NCBI GenBank assembly: GCA_027943245.1
Contig: JANDJZ010000096.1
Location: 1-64,000 of the forward strand
DNA from: Acanthamoeba sp. SK_2022b
Taxonomy: Eukaryota; Discosea; Longamoebia; Acanthamoebidae
DNA length: 64,000 bases
Direction: 5' to 3'
Positions 12,898 through 27,800 of this stretch are shown piece after piece. A model generated the notes under the pieces. It was not told the DNA's origin. It worked only from the letters and a program-made list of their open reading frames with translations, and did no database searches. Position numbers and translations under genes: made by a program. Numbering within the stretch: position 1 is the first letter of the stretch; every line of letters starts with the position of its first letter.

Positions 12898-15800
12898 TCA
12901 GTCGAAGAAGCGCTTGAGTGAATCCACCCAACTGTCGCCCACCTCTCGCTTCTGCGGATAGTAGGAGGGCAACGAATTGGGGGGGCAGTGCGCCATATCG
13001 TTGCCGATCGTTACCAGACTCACGAGCACCACAACCTTGTTGGAGTCGGTCAACGTTTCCCACGCGGCCACGCCGTAGTGTGTGGCTTGGGTGAGTTGGT
13101 CGCTGTATTGGGATCTCCACAAAACGACGGCCTCGGCAGCAGTTCCGGTGTAGTTGAGCTCGACGTAGTTGAGCACAGCGGGACAGGCCAGGTTTTTAAC
13201 GTTGTAGTTGGTGCGGATAGTGTTAGGGTCGGAGGCAGCCGTTTGACGTGCCGTGAAGTTCGACTGAAGCGACACGCCCTGATAGACGTATGGACACAGG
13301 GCCGCCCTGTCGGCCTGGGACACACTGGTCGTGTAGAGCGGTGAGGTCGCTTGGAGCCCGAAGAAGAGGAAGCCTTGAACGTAGTTCTCCTCGTTTATCT
13401 CCAGCCGAGACCTGATACCCAGTACAGCGCAGCTGTGCGGAGTCGTCGTGGCCGTGGGCGAGTGACTGGGTGATGGTGATCTCGTGGGCGAGCGCGTAGG
13501 GCTGCGCGAGATGCTGCTGGTAGGGGTGGCCGAGCGCGAAGTGCTGCTGGTGGGGGTGGCCGAGCGCGAAGGGCTGCTGGTATGGGTGGGCGAGCGCGAA
13601 GTGCTGCTGGTGGGGGTGGCCGAGCGCGAAGTGCTGCTGGTGGGGGTGGCTGAGCGCGAAGGGCTGCTGGTAGGGGTGGCCGAGCGCGAAGGAGTGCGAG
13701 TGGAGCTGGCCGACGGCGAAGGAGTGCGAGTCGGGGTGGCCGATCTCGTGGCCGAGTTGGTAGGCGAAGGGCTGCGAGTTGGGCTCGCCGATTTCGAAAC
13801 CGAGGGCGATGGTGATCGGGTGGGCGTTGATGATCGGGTGGGCGAACGTGTGGCCGTGTGCGAGGGTGAGCGTGAAGCTGAAGCAGAGGCGCTTGGAGTT
13901 CGGGTAATGGACGCCGAAGGACTGGATGTGGGCGAAGAGCTTGGGGACTTCGAGGGCGTCGCAGTCGCCGAGGCCGACCGCGAAGGCGAACTTGAGGCGG
14001 TTGGTGATATGCTCGAGGACGCCGACGGGGAGGATGTCGAAGATGGCGAGACAGACGCTGAGGGTGAGCCAGTGACAGATGGCGAGGCTGTTGGCGATGT
14101 CGATGCAGCCGCTGACACAGAAGCGCTGGCGCTGGCGCTGCTGCTGGGCGAGGTTGAGCTCGACGGGGACGCTGTCGCCGACGGTGATTTGGTCGGGGTG
14201 GTGGAGGCCGTCGACGATGGCGAGACTGAGCTCGACGCGCTTGCCGACGCTGACGGCGACGGAGATACGCTCGGCGACGCTGACGCCGTGGTCGATGGTG
14301 AGGGCGATGCAGTGACCGATGCCGATGCCGACGCTGACGACGATGGCGACGTGCTTGACGACGGTGAAGCTGATACAGAAGCTGACCCTGTGGGAGAGGC
14401 CGACGCTGAGGGCGAAGGCGACCTCGAACCGGAAGGCGACACGCTCGCGCTCGCGCTCGCGCTGGGCGAGCTTGAATGAGAAGCAGACGCCGACGGCGAG
14501 GCCGACGGCGATGAGCTCGACGATGGCGACGCGCTCGCGCTGATCGACGGCGTGGAGGTCGACGATGGCGATGGTGAGACTGATGCTGAGTTGGACGGCG
14601 ATACGCTGGGCGAGCTCGACGACGATGGCGAGGGCGATGACGACGGCGACCTTGACGGCGACGAGCTGCCTGAGGGCGAGGCAGTGCTCGAGCTCGATGG
14701 CGAGGCAGTTGCCGACGGCGTGACAGATGGCGACGTCGATGGCGACGGGCTGACAGACGGTGAGCTCGACGCGCTCGCCGACGCTGATGGCGACGGAGAC
14801 ACGCTCGCCGACGCTGACGGTGTCGTCGATGGCGAGGGCGACGCGGTGGCCGATGCCGATGCCGACGCTGACGACGACGGCGACGTGCTCGACGAGGGCG
14901 AAGCCGACGCTGAAGCTGACCCTGTGGGAGAGGCCGACGCTGAGGGCGAAGGCGACCTCGAACCGGAAGGCGACGCGCTCGCGCTCGCGCTCGCGCTGGG
15001 CGAGCTTGAGCGAGAAGCAGACGCCGACGGCGAGGCCGACGGCGATGAGCTCGACGACGGTGATGCGCTCGCGCTGATCGACGGCGTTGGCGTCGAAGAT
15101 GGCGATGGCGAGGCTGATGCTGAGTTGGACGGCGACACGCTGGGCGAGCTCGACGACGATGGCGAGGCCGATGACGACGGTGACCTCGACGGCGACGAGC
15201 TGCCTGAGGGTGAAGCAGTGCTCGAGCTCGATGGCGAGGCAGTTGCCGACGGCGTGACAGATGGCGACGTCGATGGCGACGGGCTGACAGAGGGCGAGCT
15301 CGACGCGCTCGCCGACGCTGATGGCGACGGAGACACGCTCGGCGACGCTGACGGTGTCGTCGACGGCGAGGGCGACGAGGTGGCCGATGCCGATGCCGAC
15401 GCAGATGACGATGGCGACATGCTTGCCGATGGCGAAGCCGATGCTGAAGCTGACCCTGTGGGAGAGGCCGACGCTGAGGGCGAAGGCGACCTCGAACCGG
15501 AAGGCGATGCGCTGGAGCTGGCGCTGGCGCTCGGCGAGCTTGAGCGAGAAGCAGAGGCTGACGGCGAGGCCGACGGCGATGAGCTCGACGATGGCGACGC
15601 GCTCGCGCTGATCGACGGCGTCGGCGTCGACGATGGCGATGGCGAGGCTGATGCCGAGTTCGACGGCGACACGCTGGGCGAGCTCGACGACGATGGCGAG
15701 GCCGATGACGACGGTGACCTCGACGGCGACGAGCTGCCTGAGGGCGAGGCAGTGCTCGAGCTTGATGGTGAGGCAGTTGCCGACGGCGACGACGAGGGCG

Positions 15801-18800
15801 AGGTCGATGATGAGGGCGACGCACTGGGCGACCGTGAGCTGCTGGCCGATGCTGACGGCGTTTGTGAGTTGGACGGCGACGAGGTGGCCGATGGCGACGC
15901 GCTTGCACTCGGCGATGACGTGACAGAGGCCGATGGCGATGCGCTCGGCGACGAGGTTGCAGAGGGCGAGGCCGATGCCGACGATGAAGGCGACGGAGAA
16001 GCAGATGGCGACCTGGACGATGACGAGCTTGGCGACGGCGAGGCCGACGGCGAGAGCGATGATGACGGTGAGGCCGATCCAGACGGCGACGCGCTCGCCG
16101 ACGACGACGGTGAGGGGGAGCGAGATGACGAGCTCGAAGGCGACGAGGTGGCCGACGGGGAAGCGCTTGGCGTGCTCGATGGCGAGGCTGTGGCCGACGC
16201 GGTCGATGAGGTCGATGGGCTCGATGATGGGGATGTGCTTGGCGTGCTTGACCTCGACGGCGACGAGCTGGCAGAGCTCGATGGCGAGCTGGTCGACGAG
16301 GGCGACGAGCTTGCTGACGGTGAGGAGGACGGTGTGGTGGAAGCTGTCGACGAGGGCGACGCAGAGCTCGATGCGCTTGCCGACGCAGATGGCGACGGAG
16401 ACATGCTCGGTGACGCTGACGGTGTCGTCGATGGCGAGGGCGATGCGGTGGTCGATGCCGATGCCGACGCTGACGACGATGGCGACATGCTTGCCGACGG
16501 TGAAGCCGATGCAGAAGCTGACCCTGTGGGAGAGGCCGACGCTGAGGGCGAGGGCGACCTCGAACCGGACGGCGACACGCTCGCGCTCGCGCTCGCGCTC
16601 GCTGAGCTTGAAGGAGAAGCAGAGGCTGACGGCGACGTCGACGGTGATGAGCTCGACGATGGTGACGCGCTGGCGCTGATCGACGGCGTCGGCGTCGACG
16701 ATGGCGATGGCGAGGCTGATGCCGAGTTCGATGGCGACACGCTGGGCGAGCTCGACGACGATGGCGAGGCCGATGACGACGGTGACCTCGACGGCGACGA
16801 GCTGCCTGAGGGCGAGGCAGTGCTCGAGCTCGATGGCGAGGCAGTTGCCGACGGCGTGACAGATGGCGACGTCGATGGCGATGGGCTGACAGACGGCGAG
16901 CTCGACGCGCTCGCCGACGCTGACGGCGACGGAGACACGCTCGGCGACGCTGACGGTGTGGTAGACGGCGAAGGCGACGAGGTGGCCGATGCCGATGCCG
17001 ACGCTGACGACGATGGCGACGTGCTTGCCGATGGCGAAGCCGATGCAGAAGCTGATCCTGTGGGAGAGGCCGACGCTGAGGGCGAGGGCGACCTCGAACC
17101 GGAAGGCGATGCGCTGGAGCTGGCGCTGGCGCTCGGCGAGCTTGAGCGAGAAGCAGAGGCTGACGGCGAAGTCGACGGCGATGAGCTCGACGATGGCGAC
17201 GCGCTCGCGCTGATCGACGGCGTCGGCGTCGACGATGGCGATGGCGAGGCTGATGCCGAGTTCGATGGTGACACGCTGGGCGAGCTCGACGACGATGGCG
17301 AGGCCGATGACGACGGTGACCTCGACGGCGACGAGCTGCCTGAGGGCGAGGCAGTGCTCGAGCTTGATGGTGAGGCAGTTGCCGACGGCGACGACGAGGG
17401 CGAGGTCGATGATGAGGGCGACGCACTGGGCGACCGTGAGCTGCTGGCCGATGCTGACGGCGATTGTGAGTTGGAAGGCGACGAGGTGGCCGACGGCGAC
17501 GCGCTCGCACTCGGCGATGGCGTGACAGAGGCCGATGGCGAGGCCGATGCCGACGATGAAGGCGACGGAGAAGCAGATGGCGACCTGGACGGCGACGAGC
17601 TTGGCGACGGCGAGGCCGACGGCGAGCGCGATGATGACGGTGAGGCCGATCCAGACGGCGACGCGCTTGCCGAGGACGACGGCGTGGGCGAGCGAGATGA
17701 TGAGCTCGAAGGCGACGAGGTGGCCGACGGAGAAGCGCTTGGCGTGCTCGATGACGAGGCTGTGGCCGACGCGGTCGACGAGGCCGACGCGGTCGATGAT
17801 GGCGAGGGCGAGGCTGACACGGAGATCGACGGTGTCGTGCTTGGCGAGCTTGAAGACGATGCTGAGGGCGACGGTGATGCTGACGGTGAGTTGGTCGGCG
17901 TGGAGGACACTGTCGACGAGGGCGACACTGAGCTCGACGAGCTGGCTGACGCTGATGGCGATGGAGACACAGTGGCTGACGTCGAGGCCGAGGCCGACGG
18001 AGTTGCTGACACGCTTGCTGATACCGAGGCTGATGGCGATGGCGACGGAGATGGAAGGCCGCAGCCGAGGGAACGCTTGCCGGGGGGGCAGGGTGAGTGC
18101 GACGCACTGGGCGAGGGTGACGACGACGCCGACGAGCTGACAGAGGGCGAAGGTGAGGTCGTGCTCGATGGCGAGCCAGTTGCCGACGGGGTGACTGTTG
18201 GCGAGCTGGACGACGATGCCGAGGGCGACGGTGAAGGCGACGAGCTGACGGAGCTCGATGGCGAGGCTGTCGACGACGGAGACGAGCTTGCTGATGGTGA
18301 GTTGGTCGGCGTGGAGGACACTGTCGACGAGGGCGACACAGAGCTCGACGAGCTGACCGACGCTGATGGCGACGGAGACACAGTGGCCGACGTCGAGGCC
18401 GAGGCCGACGGAGTTGCTGACACGCTTGCTGATACCGAGGCTGATGGCGATGGCGACGGAGATGGAAGGCCGCAGCCGAGGGAACGCTTGCCGGGGGGGC
18501 AGGGTGAGTGCGACGCACTGGGCGAGGGTGACGACGACGCCGACGAGCTGACAGAGGGCGAAGGTGAGGTCGTGCTCGATGGCGAGCCAGTTGCCGACGG
18601 GGTGACTGTTGGCGAGCTGGACGACGATGCCGAGGGCGACGGTGAAGGCGATGAGCTGACGGAGCTCGATGGCGAGGGCGATGTGGTGGCCGATGCCGAT
18701 GCCGACGCTGACGACGATGGCGAGGGCGATGACGACGGCGACCTCGACGGCGACGAGCTGCCTGAGGGCGAGGCAGTGCTCGAGCTCGATGGCGAGGCAG

Positions 18801-21800
18801 TTGCCGACGGCGACGACGAGGGCGAGGTCGATGATGAGGGCGACGCACTGGGCGACCGTGAGCTGCTGGCCGACGCTGACGGCGTTTGTGAGTTGGAAGG
18901 CGACGAGGTGGCCGAAGGCGACGCGCTCGCACTCGGCGATCGCGTGACAGAGGACGATGGCGACGCGCTCGGCGACGAGGTTGCAGAGGGCGAGGCCGAT
19001 GCCGACGATGAAGGCGATGGAGAAGCAGATGGCGACCTGGACGACGACGAGCTTGGCGACGGCGAGGCCGATGGCGAGCGCGATGATGACGGTGAGGCCG
19101 ATCGGGAAGGCGACGCGCTCGCCGAGGACGATGGGGTGGGCGAGCGAGATGACGAGCTCGAAGGCGACGAGGTGGCCGACGGAGAAGCGCTTGGCGTGCT
19201 CGATGGCGAGGCTGTGGCTGACGCGGTCGATGAGGCCGACGCGCTCGACGACGGCGAGGGAGAGACTGACGCGGAGATCGACGGTGACGTGCTTGGCGAG
19301 CTTGATGACGATGCTGAGGGCGACGATGACGGTGAGGCTGACGGTGAGTTGGCCGGCGTGGAGGAGGCCGTCGACGAGGGCGACGCTGAGCTCGACACGC
19401 TTGCCGACGCTGATGGCGACGGCGACATGGTCGGCAACGCTGATGGCGTGGCTGTGGATGAGGGCGACGCGGTGGTCGACGCTGATGCCGACGCTGACGC
19501 CGATGCTGACGACGAGGGCGATGGCGAGGCAGAGGGCGACCGCGAGCTGCTGGCCGACGCTGAGGGCGACGGCGAGTTCGACGCCGTTGAGCTGGCTGAT
19601 GGTGATGCGCTTGCGCTCGTTGATGGAGATACACTCGCCGATGGTGACGTGCTCGACGATGAAGACGGAGACGGGCTCGCAGTGCGTGACGGTGACGCAC
19701 TCGACGACGCCGACGGCGACGAGCTGGCTGATGGCGAGGCTGACGGCGACGACGAACGCGACGGAGAACCAGAGGGCGATGCGGAAGCCGACGATGAACT
19801 GCTCGGAGACGGCGATCGGCTTGCTGATGCCGAGGCAGAGGCCGAAGGCGTGCTTGACTCCGACGGTAAGGCCGACCCTGTTGGCGACGCGCTCGACGAC
19901 GGCGATTGCGATGGCGACCTAGATGCTGATGCCGACGCCGACGACGTGGCCGACGCTGAAGCGCTTGGCGTGCTCGACGGCGAGGCCGTTGACGATGGCG
20001 AACGCGATGCCGATGCGGAGCTCGACGGTGACGCGCTGGCTGAGCTCGACGACGATGGCGACGGCGACGACGACGGCGACCTCGACGGAGACGAGCTGGC
20101 TGAGCTCGATGGCGAGCTGCTCGATGACGGCGACGAGCTTGCCGACGGCGAGGCTGACGGCGTGGAGGAGGCAGTCGGCGAGGGCGACACTGAGCTCGAC
20201 GCGCTTGCCGATGCTGAGGGCGATGGCGACAAGCTGGGCGATGGTGACGCCGTGGTCGAAGGCGAGGCCGAAGCCGTGGCCGATGCCGATGCTGACGCCG
20301 ACGACGAAGGAGACACGCTTGTCGAGGGAGTCGCCGACGCCGAAGCTGACCCTGTGGGCGAAGCAGACGCCGATGATGACGGCGATGACGAGGCAGAAGG
20401 CGTCGGCGTGGCTGACCGCGAGCTGCTGGCCGATGCTGTGGGCGACGGCGAATTTGACGCCGACGAGCTGGCTGATGGTGATGCGCTTGCACTCGTCGTT
20501 GGAGAAACGCTGGCCGATGGTGACGCGCTCGACGATGAAGACGGAGACGGGCTCGCAGTGCGTGACGGTGACGCACTCGGCGACGCCGAAGGCGACGAGC
20601 TGGCTGATGGCGAGCCCGACGGCGACGACGAACGCGACGGAGAAGCAGACGGCGATGCGGAAGCCGACGATGAACTGCTCGGAGACGGCGATCGGCTTGC
20701 TGATGCCGAGGCAGAGGCCGAAGGCGTGCTTGACTCCGACGGTAAGGCCGACCCTGTTGGCGACGCGCTCGATGAGGGCGATTGCGACGGCGAGCGAGAT
20801 GCTGACGCCGACGCCGACGACGTGGCCGACGCTGAAGCGCTTGGCGTGCTCGACGGCGAGGCTGTCGACGACGGCGACCGCGACGGTGACGCGGAGCTCG
20901 ACGGTGACGCGCTGGCTGAGCTCGACGACGATGGCGACGGCGACGACGACGGCGACCTCGACGGCGACGAGCTGGCTGAGCTCGAGCTGGTCGGAGAAGG
21001 CGATCTGCTGTTTGATGCTGAGGCAGATGCCGATGGCGTGCTTGATGCGCTTCCACTTGCCGAGGGCGACGGGGAACGAGATGCGGAAGCCGATGGCGAT
21101 GCGCTTGACGACGGCGAGGACGACGGCGACGATGAGGACGACGGAGAAGCCGATGGCGAGTTGGAACCCGACGGGCTCGGCGAAGGCGAGGGCGAGCGGC
21201 TTGGCGAGGCCGAGGCAGACGACGACGGAGACGATGAGGCCGATCCTGTCGGCGATGGGCTCGACGATGACGATGGCGACGGGGAGCGAGACACAGACGG
21301 GGACGCCGAAGAGGTGGCTGATGCTGACGCGCTTGGCGTGCTCGAAGGCGACGCGCTCGACGACGGCGACGGCGAGCCTGATGTGGAGCTCGACGGCGAC
21401 GCACTCGGTGTGCTCGATGATGACGCCGACGGCGACGATGACGCCGACCTTGACGGCGACGAGCTGGCTGATGATGAGGGCGAGCTCGTGCTGGATGGCG
21501 ACGCAGTGGCCGACGACGAGGGCGATCGCGAGGGCGAGGGCGATGACGAGGCCGAACCGGTGGGCGAGGGTGATGTTGAAGGCGAGGCCGACGACGACGG
21601 CGATGAGCTCGTCGAAGGAGTCGCTGACGCCGAAGCAGATCCTGTGGGCGATGCTGACGCCGACGACGATGGCGAAGGCGAGACTGACGCCGTCGGAGTG
21701 GCTGACCTCGAGCTGCTGGCCGACGCTGTGGGCGACGGCGAGTTCGACGCCGTCGAGCTGGCTGATGGCGATGCGCTTGCGCTCGTCGATGGCGAACTGC

Positions 21801-24800
21801 TCGCCGATGATGACGCGCTCGGGGATGCCGTCGGCGACGGGCTTGCCGTTCGTGACGGTGACGCACTCGACGAAGCCGATGGCGACGAGCTGGATGACGG
21901 CGAGGACGATGGCGACGATGACGACGAAGGAGAAGCCGATGGCGAGTTTGATCCCGACGGGCTCGGCGAAGGCGAGGGCGAGCGGCTTGGCGAGGCCGAG
22001 GCAGACGACGACGGCGACGATGAGGCCGATCCTGTCGGCGACGGGCTCGACGACGACGACGGCGACGGGGAGCGGGACACCGACGGAGACGACGACGACG
22101 TGGCTGATGCTGACGCGCTCGGCGTGCTCGAAGGCGACGCGCTCGACGACGGAGAGGGCGTGGCCGACGTGGAGCTCGATGGCGATGCGCTGGGCGTGCT
22201 CGATGACGACGCCGACGGCGACGATGACGCCGACCTCGATGGCGACGAGCTGGCTGAAGATGAGGGCGAGCTCGAGCTCGACGGCGACGCCGTGGCCGAC
22301 GACGAGGGCGATTGCGACGGTGAGGACGATGCCGAGGCCGATCCGGTGGGCGAGGGCGACGTTGAGGGCGAGGCCGACGACGATGGCGATGCGCTCGTCG
22401 AAGGAGTCGCAGATGCCGAAGCTGAACCAGTGGGCGAAGCTGACGCCGACGACGATGGCGAAGGCGAGACTGATGGCGTCGGAGTGGCTGACCTCGAGCT
22501 GCTGGCCGACGCTGTGGGTGACGGCGAGTTCGACGCTGACGAGCTGGCCGATGGCGACGCGCTCGCGCTCGTCGATGGCGAAGCACTCGCTGATGACGAC
22601 GCGCTCGGAGATGACGTCGGTGACGGGCTCGCCGTGCGTGACGGCGATGCACTCGACGACGCCGAAGGAGAAGAGCTGGATGACGGCGAGGCCGATGGCG
22701 ACGATGACGACGACGGAGAAGCAGACGGCGAGTTGGAACTCGACGGGCTCGGCGACGGCGATGGCGAGCGGCTTGGCGAGGCCGAGGCAGACGACGAGGG
22801 CGAGCTCGTGCTCGACGGCGACGCAGTGGCCGACAATGAGGGCGATTGCGAGGGCGAGGGCGATGACGAGGCCGATCCGGTGGGAGAGGGCGACCTTGAC
22901 GGCGAGGCCGACGACGATGGCGATGCGCTCGTCGAAGGACTGGACGACGCCGACGCTGAACCTGTGGGCGAAGCTGATGCCGACGACGACGGCGAAGGCG
23001 AGACTGACGCCGTCGGAGTGGCTGTGCGCGAGCTGCTGGCCGACGAAGTGGGCGATGGCGAGTTAGATGCCGACGAGCTGGCTGATGGCGATGCGCTTGC
23101 GCTCGTCGATGGCGAACTGCTCGATGATGATGACGCGCTCGGGGATGCAGTGGGAGACGGGCTCGCTGTGCGTGACGGTGACGCGCTCGACGACGCAGAA
23201 GGCGACGAGCTGGACGACGGCGAGGACGACGGCGACGATGACGACGACGGAGAAGCCGATGGCGAGTTGGAACCCGACGGGCTCGGCGACGGCGAGGGCG
23301 AGCGGCTTGGCGAGGCCGAGGCAGACGACGAGGGCGAGCTCGAGCTCGACGGCGACGCGGTGGCCGACGACGTGGGTGATTGCGAGGGCGAGGGCGATGA
23401 CGAGGCCGACCCTGTGGGCGAGGGCGACGTTGAGGGCGAGGCCGACGACGATGGCGATGCGCTCGTCGAAGGACTGGACGACGCCGACGCTGAACCTGTG
23501 GGCGAAGCTGACGCCGACGACGACGGCGAAGGCGAGGCCGACGCCGTCGGAGTGGCTGTGCGCGAGCTGCTGGCCGACGATGTGGGCGACGGCGAGTTCG
23601 ACGCCGACGAGCTGGCTGATGGTGACGCGCTTGCGCTCGTCGATGGCGAACTGCTCGACGATGATGACGCGCTCGGAGACGCAGTCGGTGACGGGCTCGG
23701 CGTGCGTGACGGCGATGCACTCGACGACGCCGACGGAGAAGAGCTGGACGACGGCGAGGACGACGGCGACGATGACGACGACGGAGAAGCCGATGGCGAG
23801 TTGGAACCCGACGGGCTCGGCGACGGCGATGACGAGCGGCTTGGCGAGGCCGAGGCAGACGACGACGGCGAGCTCGAGCTTGACGGCGACGCGGTGGCCG
23901 ACGACGTGGGCGATTGCGAGGGCGAGGGCGATGACGAGGCCGATCCGGTGGGCGACGGCGATGTTGACGGCGAGGCCGATGACGACGGCGATGCGCTCGT
24001 AGAAGGACTGGACGACGCCGAAGCTGAACCTGTGGGCGAAGCTGATGCCGACGACGACGGCGAAGGCGAGACTGACGCCGTCGGAGTGGCTGTGCGCGAG
24101 CTGCTGGCCGACGATGTGGGCGACGGCGAGTTCGATGCCGACGAGCTGGCTGATGGCGACGCACTCGCGCTCGTCGATGGCGAAGCACTTGCCGATGACG
24201 ACGCGCTCGGAGATGCAGTCGGCGACGGGCTCGCCGTGCGCGACGGTGACGCACTCGACGAAGCCGATGGCGACGAGCTGGATGACTGCGAGGGCGATGG
24301 CGGCGACGAGGACGAAGGAGAAGCCGATGGCGAGTTGGAACCCGACGGGCTTTGCGAGGGCGATGGCGAGCGGCTTGGCGACGCCGAGGCAGACGACGAC
24401 GGCGACGATGAGGCCGATCCTGTCGGCGACGGGCTCGATGACGACGATGGCGACGGGGAGCGAGACACAGACGGAGACGACGACGACGTGGCTGATGCTG
24501 ACGCGCTCGGCGTGCTCGAAGGCGACGCGCTCGACGACGGCGACGGCGAGGCCGACGTGGAGCTCGATGGCGATGCGCTGGGCGTGCTCGATGACGACGC
24601 CGACGGCGACGATGACGCCGACCTCGATGGCGACGAGCTGGCTGAAGATGAGGGCGAGCTCGAGCTCGACGGCGACGCCGTGGCCGACGACGAGGGCGAT
24701 TGCGACGGTGAGGACGATGCCGAGGCCGATCCGGTGGGCGAGGGCGACGTTGACGGCGAGGCCGACGACGATGGAGATGCGCTCGTCGAAGGAGTCGCCG

Positions 24801-27800
24801 ATGCCGAAGCTGAACCAGTGGGCGAAGCTGACGCCGTCGGAGTGGCTGTGCGCGAGCTGCTGGCCGATGATGTGGGCGATGGCGAGTTCGACGCTGACGA
24901 GCTGGCTGATGGCGACGCGCTCGCGCTCGTCGATGGCGAACTGCTCGACGATGATGACGCGCTCGGGGATGCAGTCGGCGACGGGCTCGCTGTGCGTGAC
25001 GGTGACGCACTCGACGACGCCGACGGCGAAGAGCTGGACGACGGCGAGGCAGACGGCGACGATGACGACGACGGAGAAGCCGATGGCGAGTTGGAACCCG
25101 ACGGGCTTGGCGACGACGATGGCGAGCGGCTTGGCGACGAGCTGGCCGAGGCTGAGGGCGAGCTCGAGCTCGACGGCGACGCAGTGGCCGACGACGTGGG
25201 CGATTGCGAGGGCGACGGCGATGAGGAGACCGAACCGGTGGGCGAGGGCGACCTTGACGGCGAGGCCGACGACGATGGCGATGCGCTCGTCGAAGGACTG
25301 GACGACGCCGACGCTGAACCTGTGAGCGAAGCTGACGCCGACGACGACGGCGAAGGCGAGACTGACGCCGTCGGAGTGGCTGTGCGCGAGCTGCTGGCCG
25401 ACGAAGTGGGCGATGGCGAGTTCGAAGCCGACGAGCTGGCTGATGGCGACGCACTCGCGCTCGTCGATGGCGAACTGCTCGACGATGACGACGCGCTCGG
25501 GGATGCAGTGGGAGACGGGCTCGCCGTGCGTGACGGTGACGCACTCGACGACGCCGACGGCGACGAGCTGGATGACGGCGAGGACGACGGCGACGATGAC
25601 GACGACGGAGAAGCCGATGGCGAGTTGGAACCCGACGGGCTCGGCGACGGCGATGGCGAGCGGCTTGGCGACGAGCTGGCCGAGGCTGAGGGCGAGCTCG
25701 AGCTCGACGGCGACGCAGTGGCTGACGACGAGGGCGATTGCGAGGGCGAGGGCGATGACGAGGCCGATCCGGTGGGCGAGGGCGACGTTGAGGGCGAGGC
25801 CGACGACGATGGCGATGCGCTCGTCGAAGGACTGGACGACGCCGAAGCTGAACCTGTGGGCGAAGCTGACGCCGACGACGATGGCCGAAGGGCGAAGGCG
25901 AGACTGACGCCGTCGGAGTGGCTGTGCGCGAGCTGCTGGCCGACGATGTGGGCGACGGCGAGTTCGATGCCGACGAGCTGGCTGATGGCGACGCACTCGC
26001 GCTCGTCGATGGCGAAGCACTTGCCGATGACGACGCGCTCGGAGATGCAGTCGGCGACGGGCTCGCCGTGCGTGACGGTGACGCGCTCGACGAAGCCGAT
26101 GGCGACGAGCTGGATGACGGCGAGGACGATGGCGACGACGAGGACGACGGAGAAGCCGATGGCGAGTTGGAACCCGACGGGCTCGGCGACGGCGATGGCG
26201 AGCGGCTTGGCGAGGCCGAGGCAGATGACGAGGGCGAGCTCGTGCTCGATGGCGACGCAGTGGCCGACGACGAGGGCGATTGCGACGGTGAGGGCGATGA
26301 CGAGGCCGAACCGGTGGGAGAGGGCGACGTTGACGGCGAGGCCGACGACGACGGCGATGCGCTCGTCGAAGGACTGGACGACGCCGAAGCTGAACCTGTG
26401 GGCGAAGCTGACGCCGTCGGAGTGGCTGTGCGCGAGCTGCTGGCCGACGATGTGGGCGATGGCGAGTTCGATGCCGACGAGCTGGCTGATGGCGATGCGC
26501 TCGCGCTCGTCGATGGCGAACTGCTCGACGATGATGACGCGCTCGGGGATGCAGTCGGAGACGGGCTTGTTGTGCGTGACGGCGATGCACTCGACGACGC
26601 TGACGGCGACGAGCTGGATGACGGCGAGGACGACGGCGACGATGATGACGACGGAGACGCCGATGGCGAGTTGGAACCTGACGGGCTCGGCGAAGACGAT
26701 GGCGAGCGGCTTGGCGACGAGCTGGCCGAGGCTGAGGGCGAGCTCGTGCTCGACGGCGACGCAGTGGCTGACGACGAGGGCGATTGCGAGGGCGAGGGCG
26801 ATGACGAGGCCGAACCGGTGGGCGAGGGCGACGTTGAGGGCGAGGCCGACGACGATGGCGATGAGCTCGTCGAAGGACTGGACGACGCCGAAGCTGAACC
26901 TGTGGGCGAAGCTGACGCCGACGATGATGGCGAAGGCGAGACCGACGCCGTCGGAGTGGCTGTGCGCGAGCTGCTGGCCGACGAAGTGGGCGATGGCGAG
27001 TTCGATGCCGACGAGCTGGCTGATGGCGATGCGCTTGCGCTCGTCGATGGCGAACTGCTCGATGATGATGACGCGCTCGGAGACGCAGTCGGCGACGGGC
27101 TCGCCGTGCGTGACGGTGACGCACTCGACGACGGCGATGGCGACGAGCTGGACGACGGCGAGGCAGACGGCGACGATGACGACGACGGAGAAGCCGATGG
27201 CGAGTTGGAACCCGACGGGCTCGGCGACGGCGATGGCGAGCGGCTTGGCGAGGCCGAGGCAGACGACGAGGGTGAGCTCGAGCTCGATGGCGACCCCGTG
27301 GCCGACGACGAGGGGGATTGCGACGGTGAGGGCGATGACGAGGCCGAACCGGTGGGAGAGGGCGACGTTGACGGCGAGGCCGACGACGATGGCGATGCGC
27401 TCGTCGAAGGACTGGACGACGCCGAAGCTGAACCTGTGGGCGAAGCTGACGCCGTCGGGGTGGCTGTGCGCGAGCTGCTGGCCGACGATGTGGGCGATGG
27501 CGAGTTCGATGCCGACGAGCTGGCTGATGGCGACGCGCTCGCGCTCGTCGATGGCGAACTGCTGGCCGATGATGACGCGCTCGGGGATGCAGTCGGAGAC
27601 GGGCTTGTTGTGCGTGACGGCGATGCACTCGACGACGCTGACGGCGACGAGCTGGATGACGGCGAGGCAGACGGCGACGATGACGACGACGGAGAAGCCG
27701 ACGGCGAGTTGGAACTCGACGGGCTCGGCGACGGCGATGGCGAGCGGCTTGGCGAGGCCGAGGCAGACGGTGAAGGCGAGCTCGTGCTCGATGGCGACGC

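Noticed and set aside
25885..25892. Programmed ribosomal frameshift or intron to explain the frame change
   Set aside because: No slippery heptamer with a following structure is visible, and 8 bp is far too short for an intron; an insertion relative to repeat copies is simpler.
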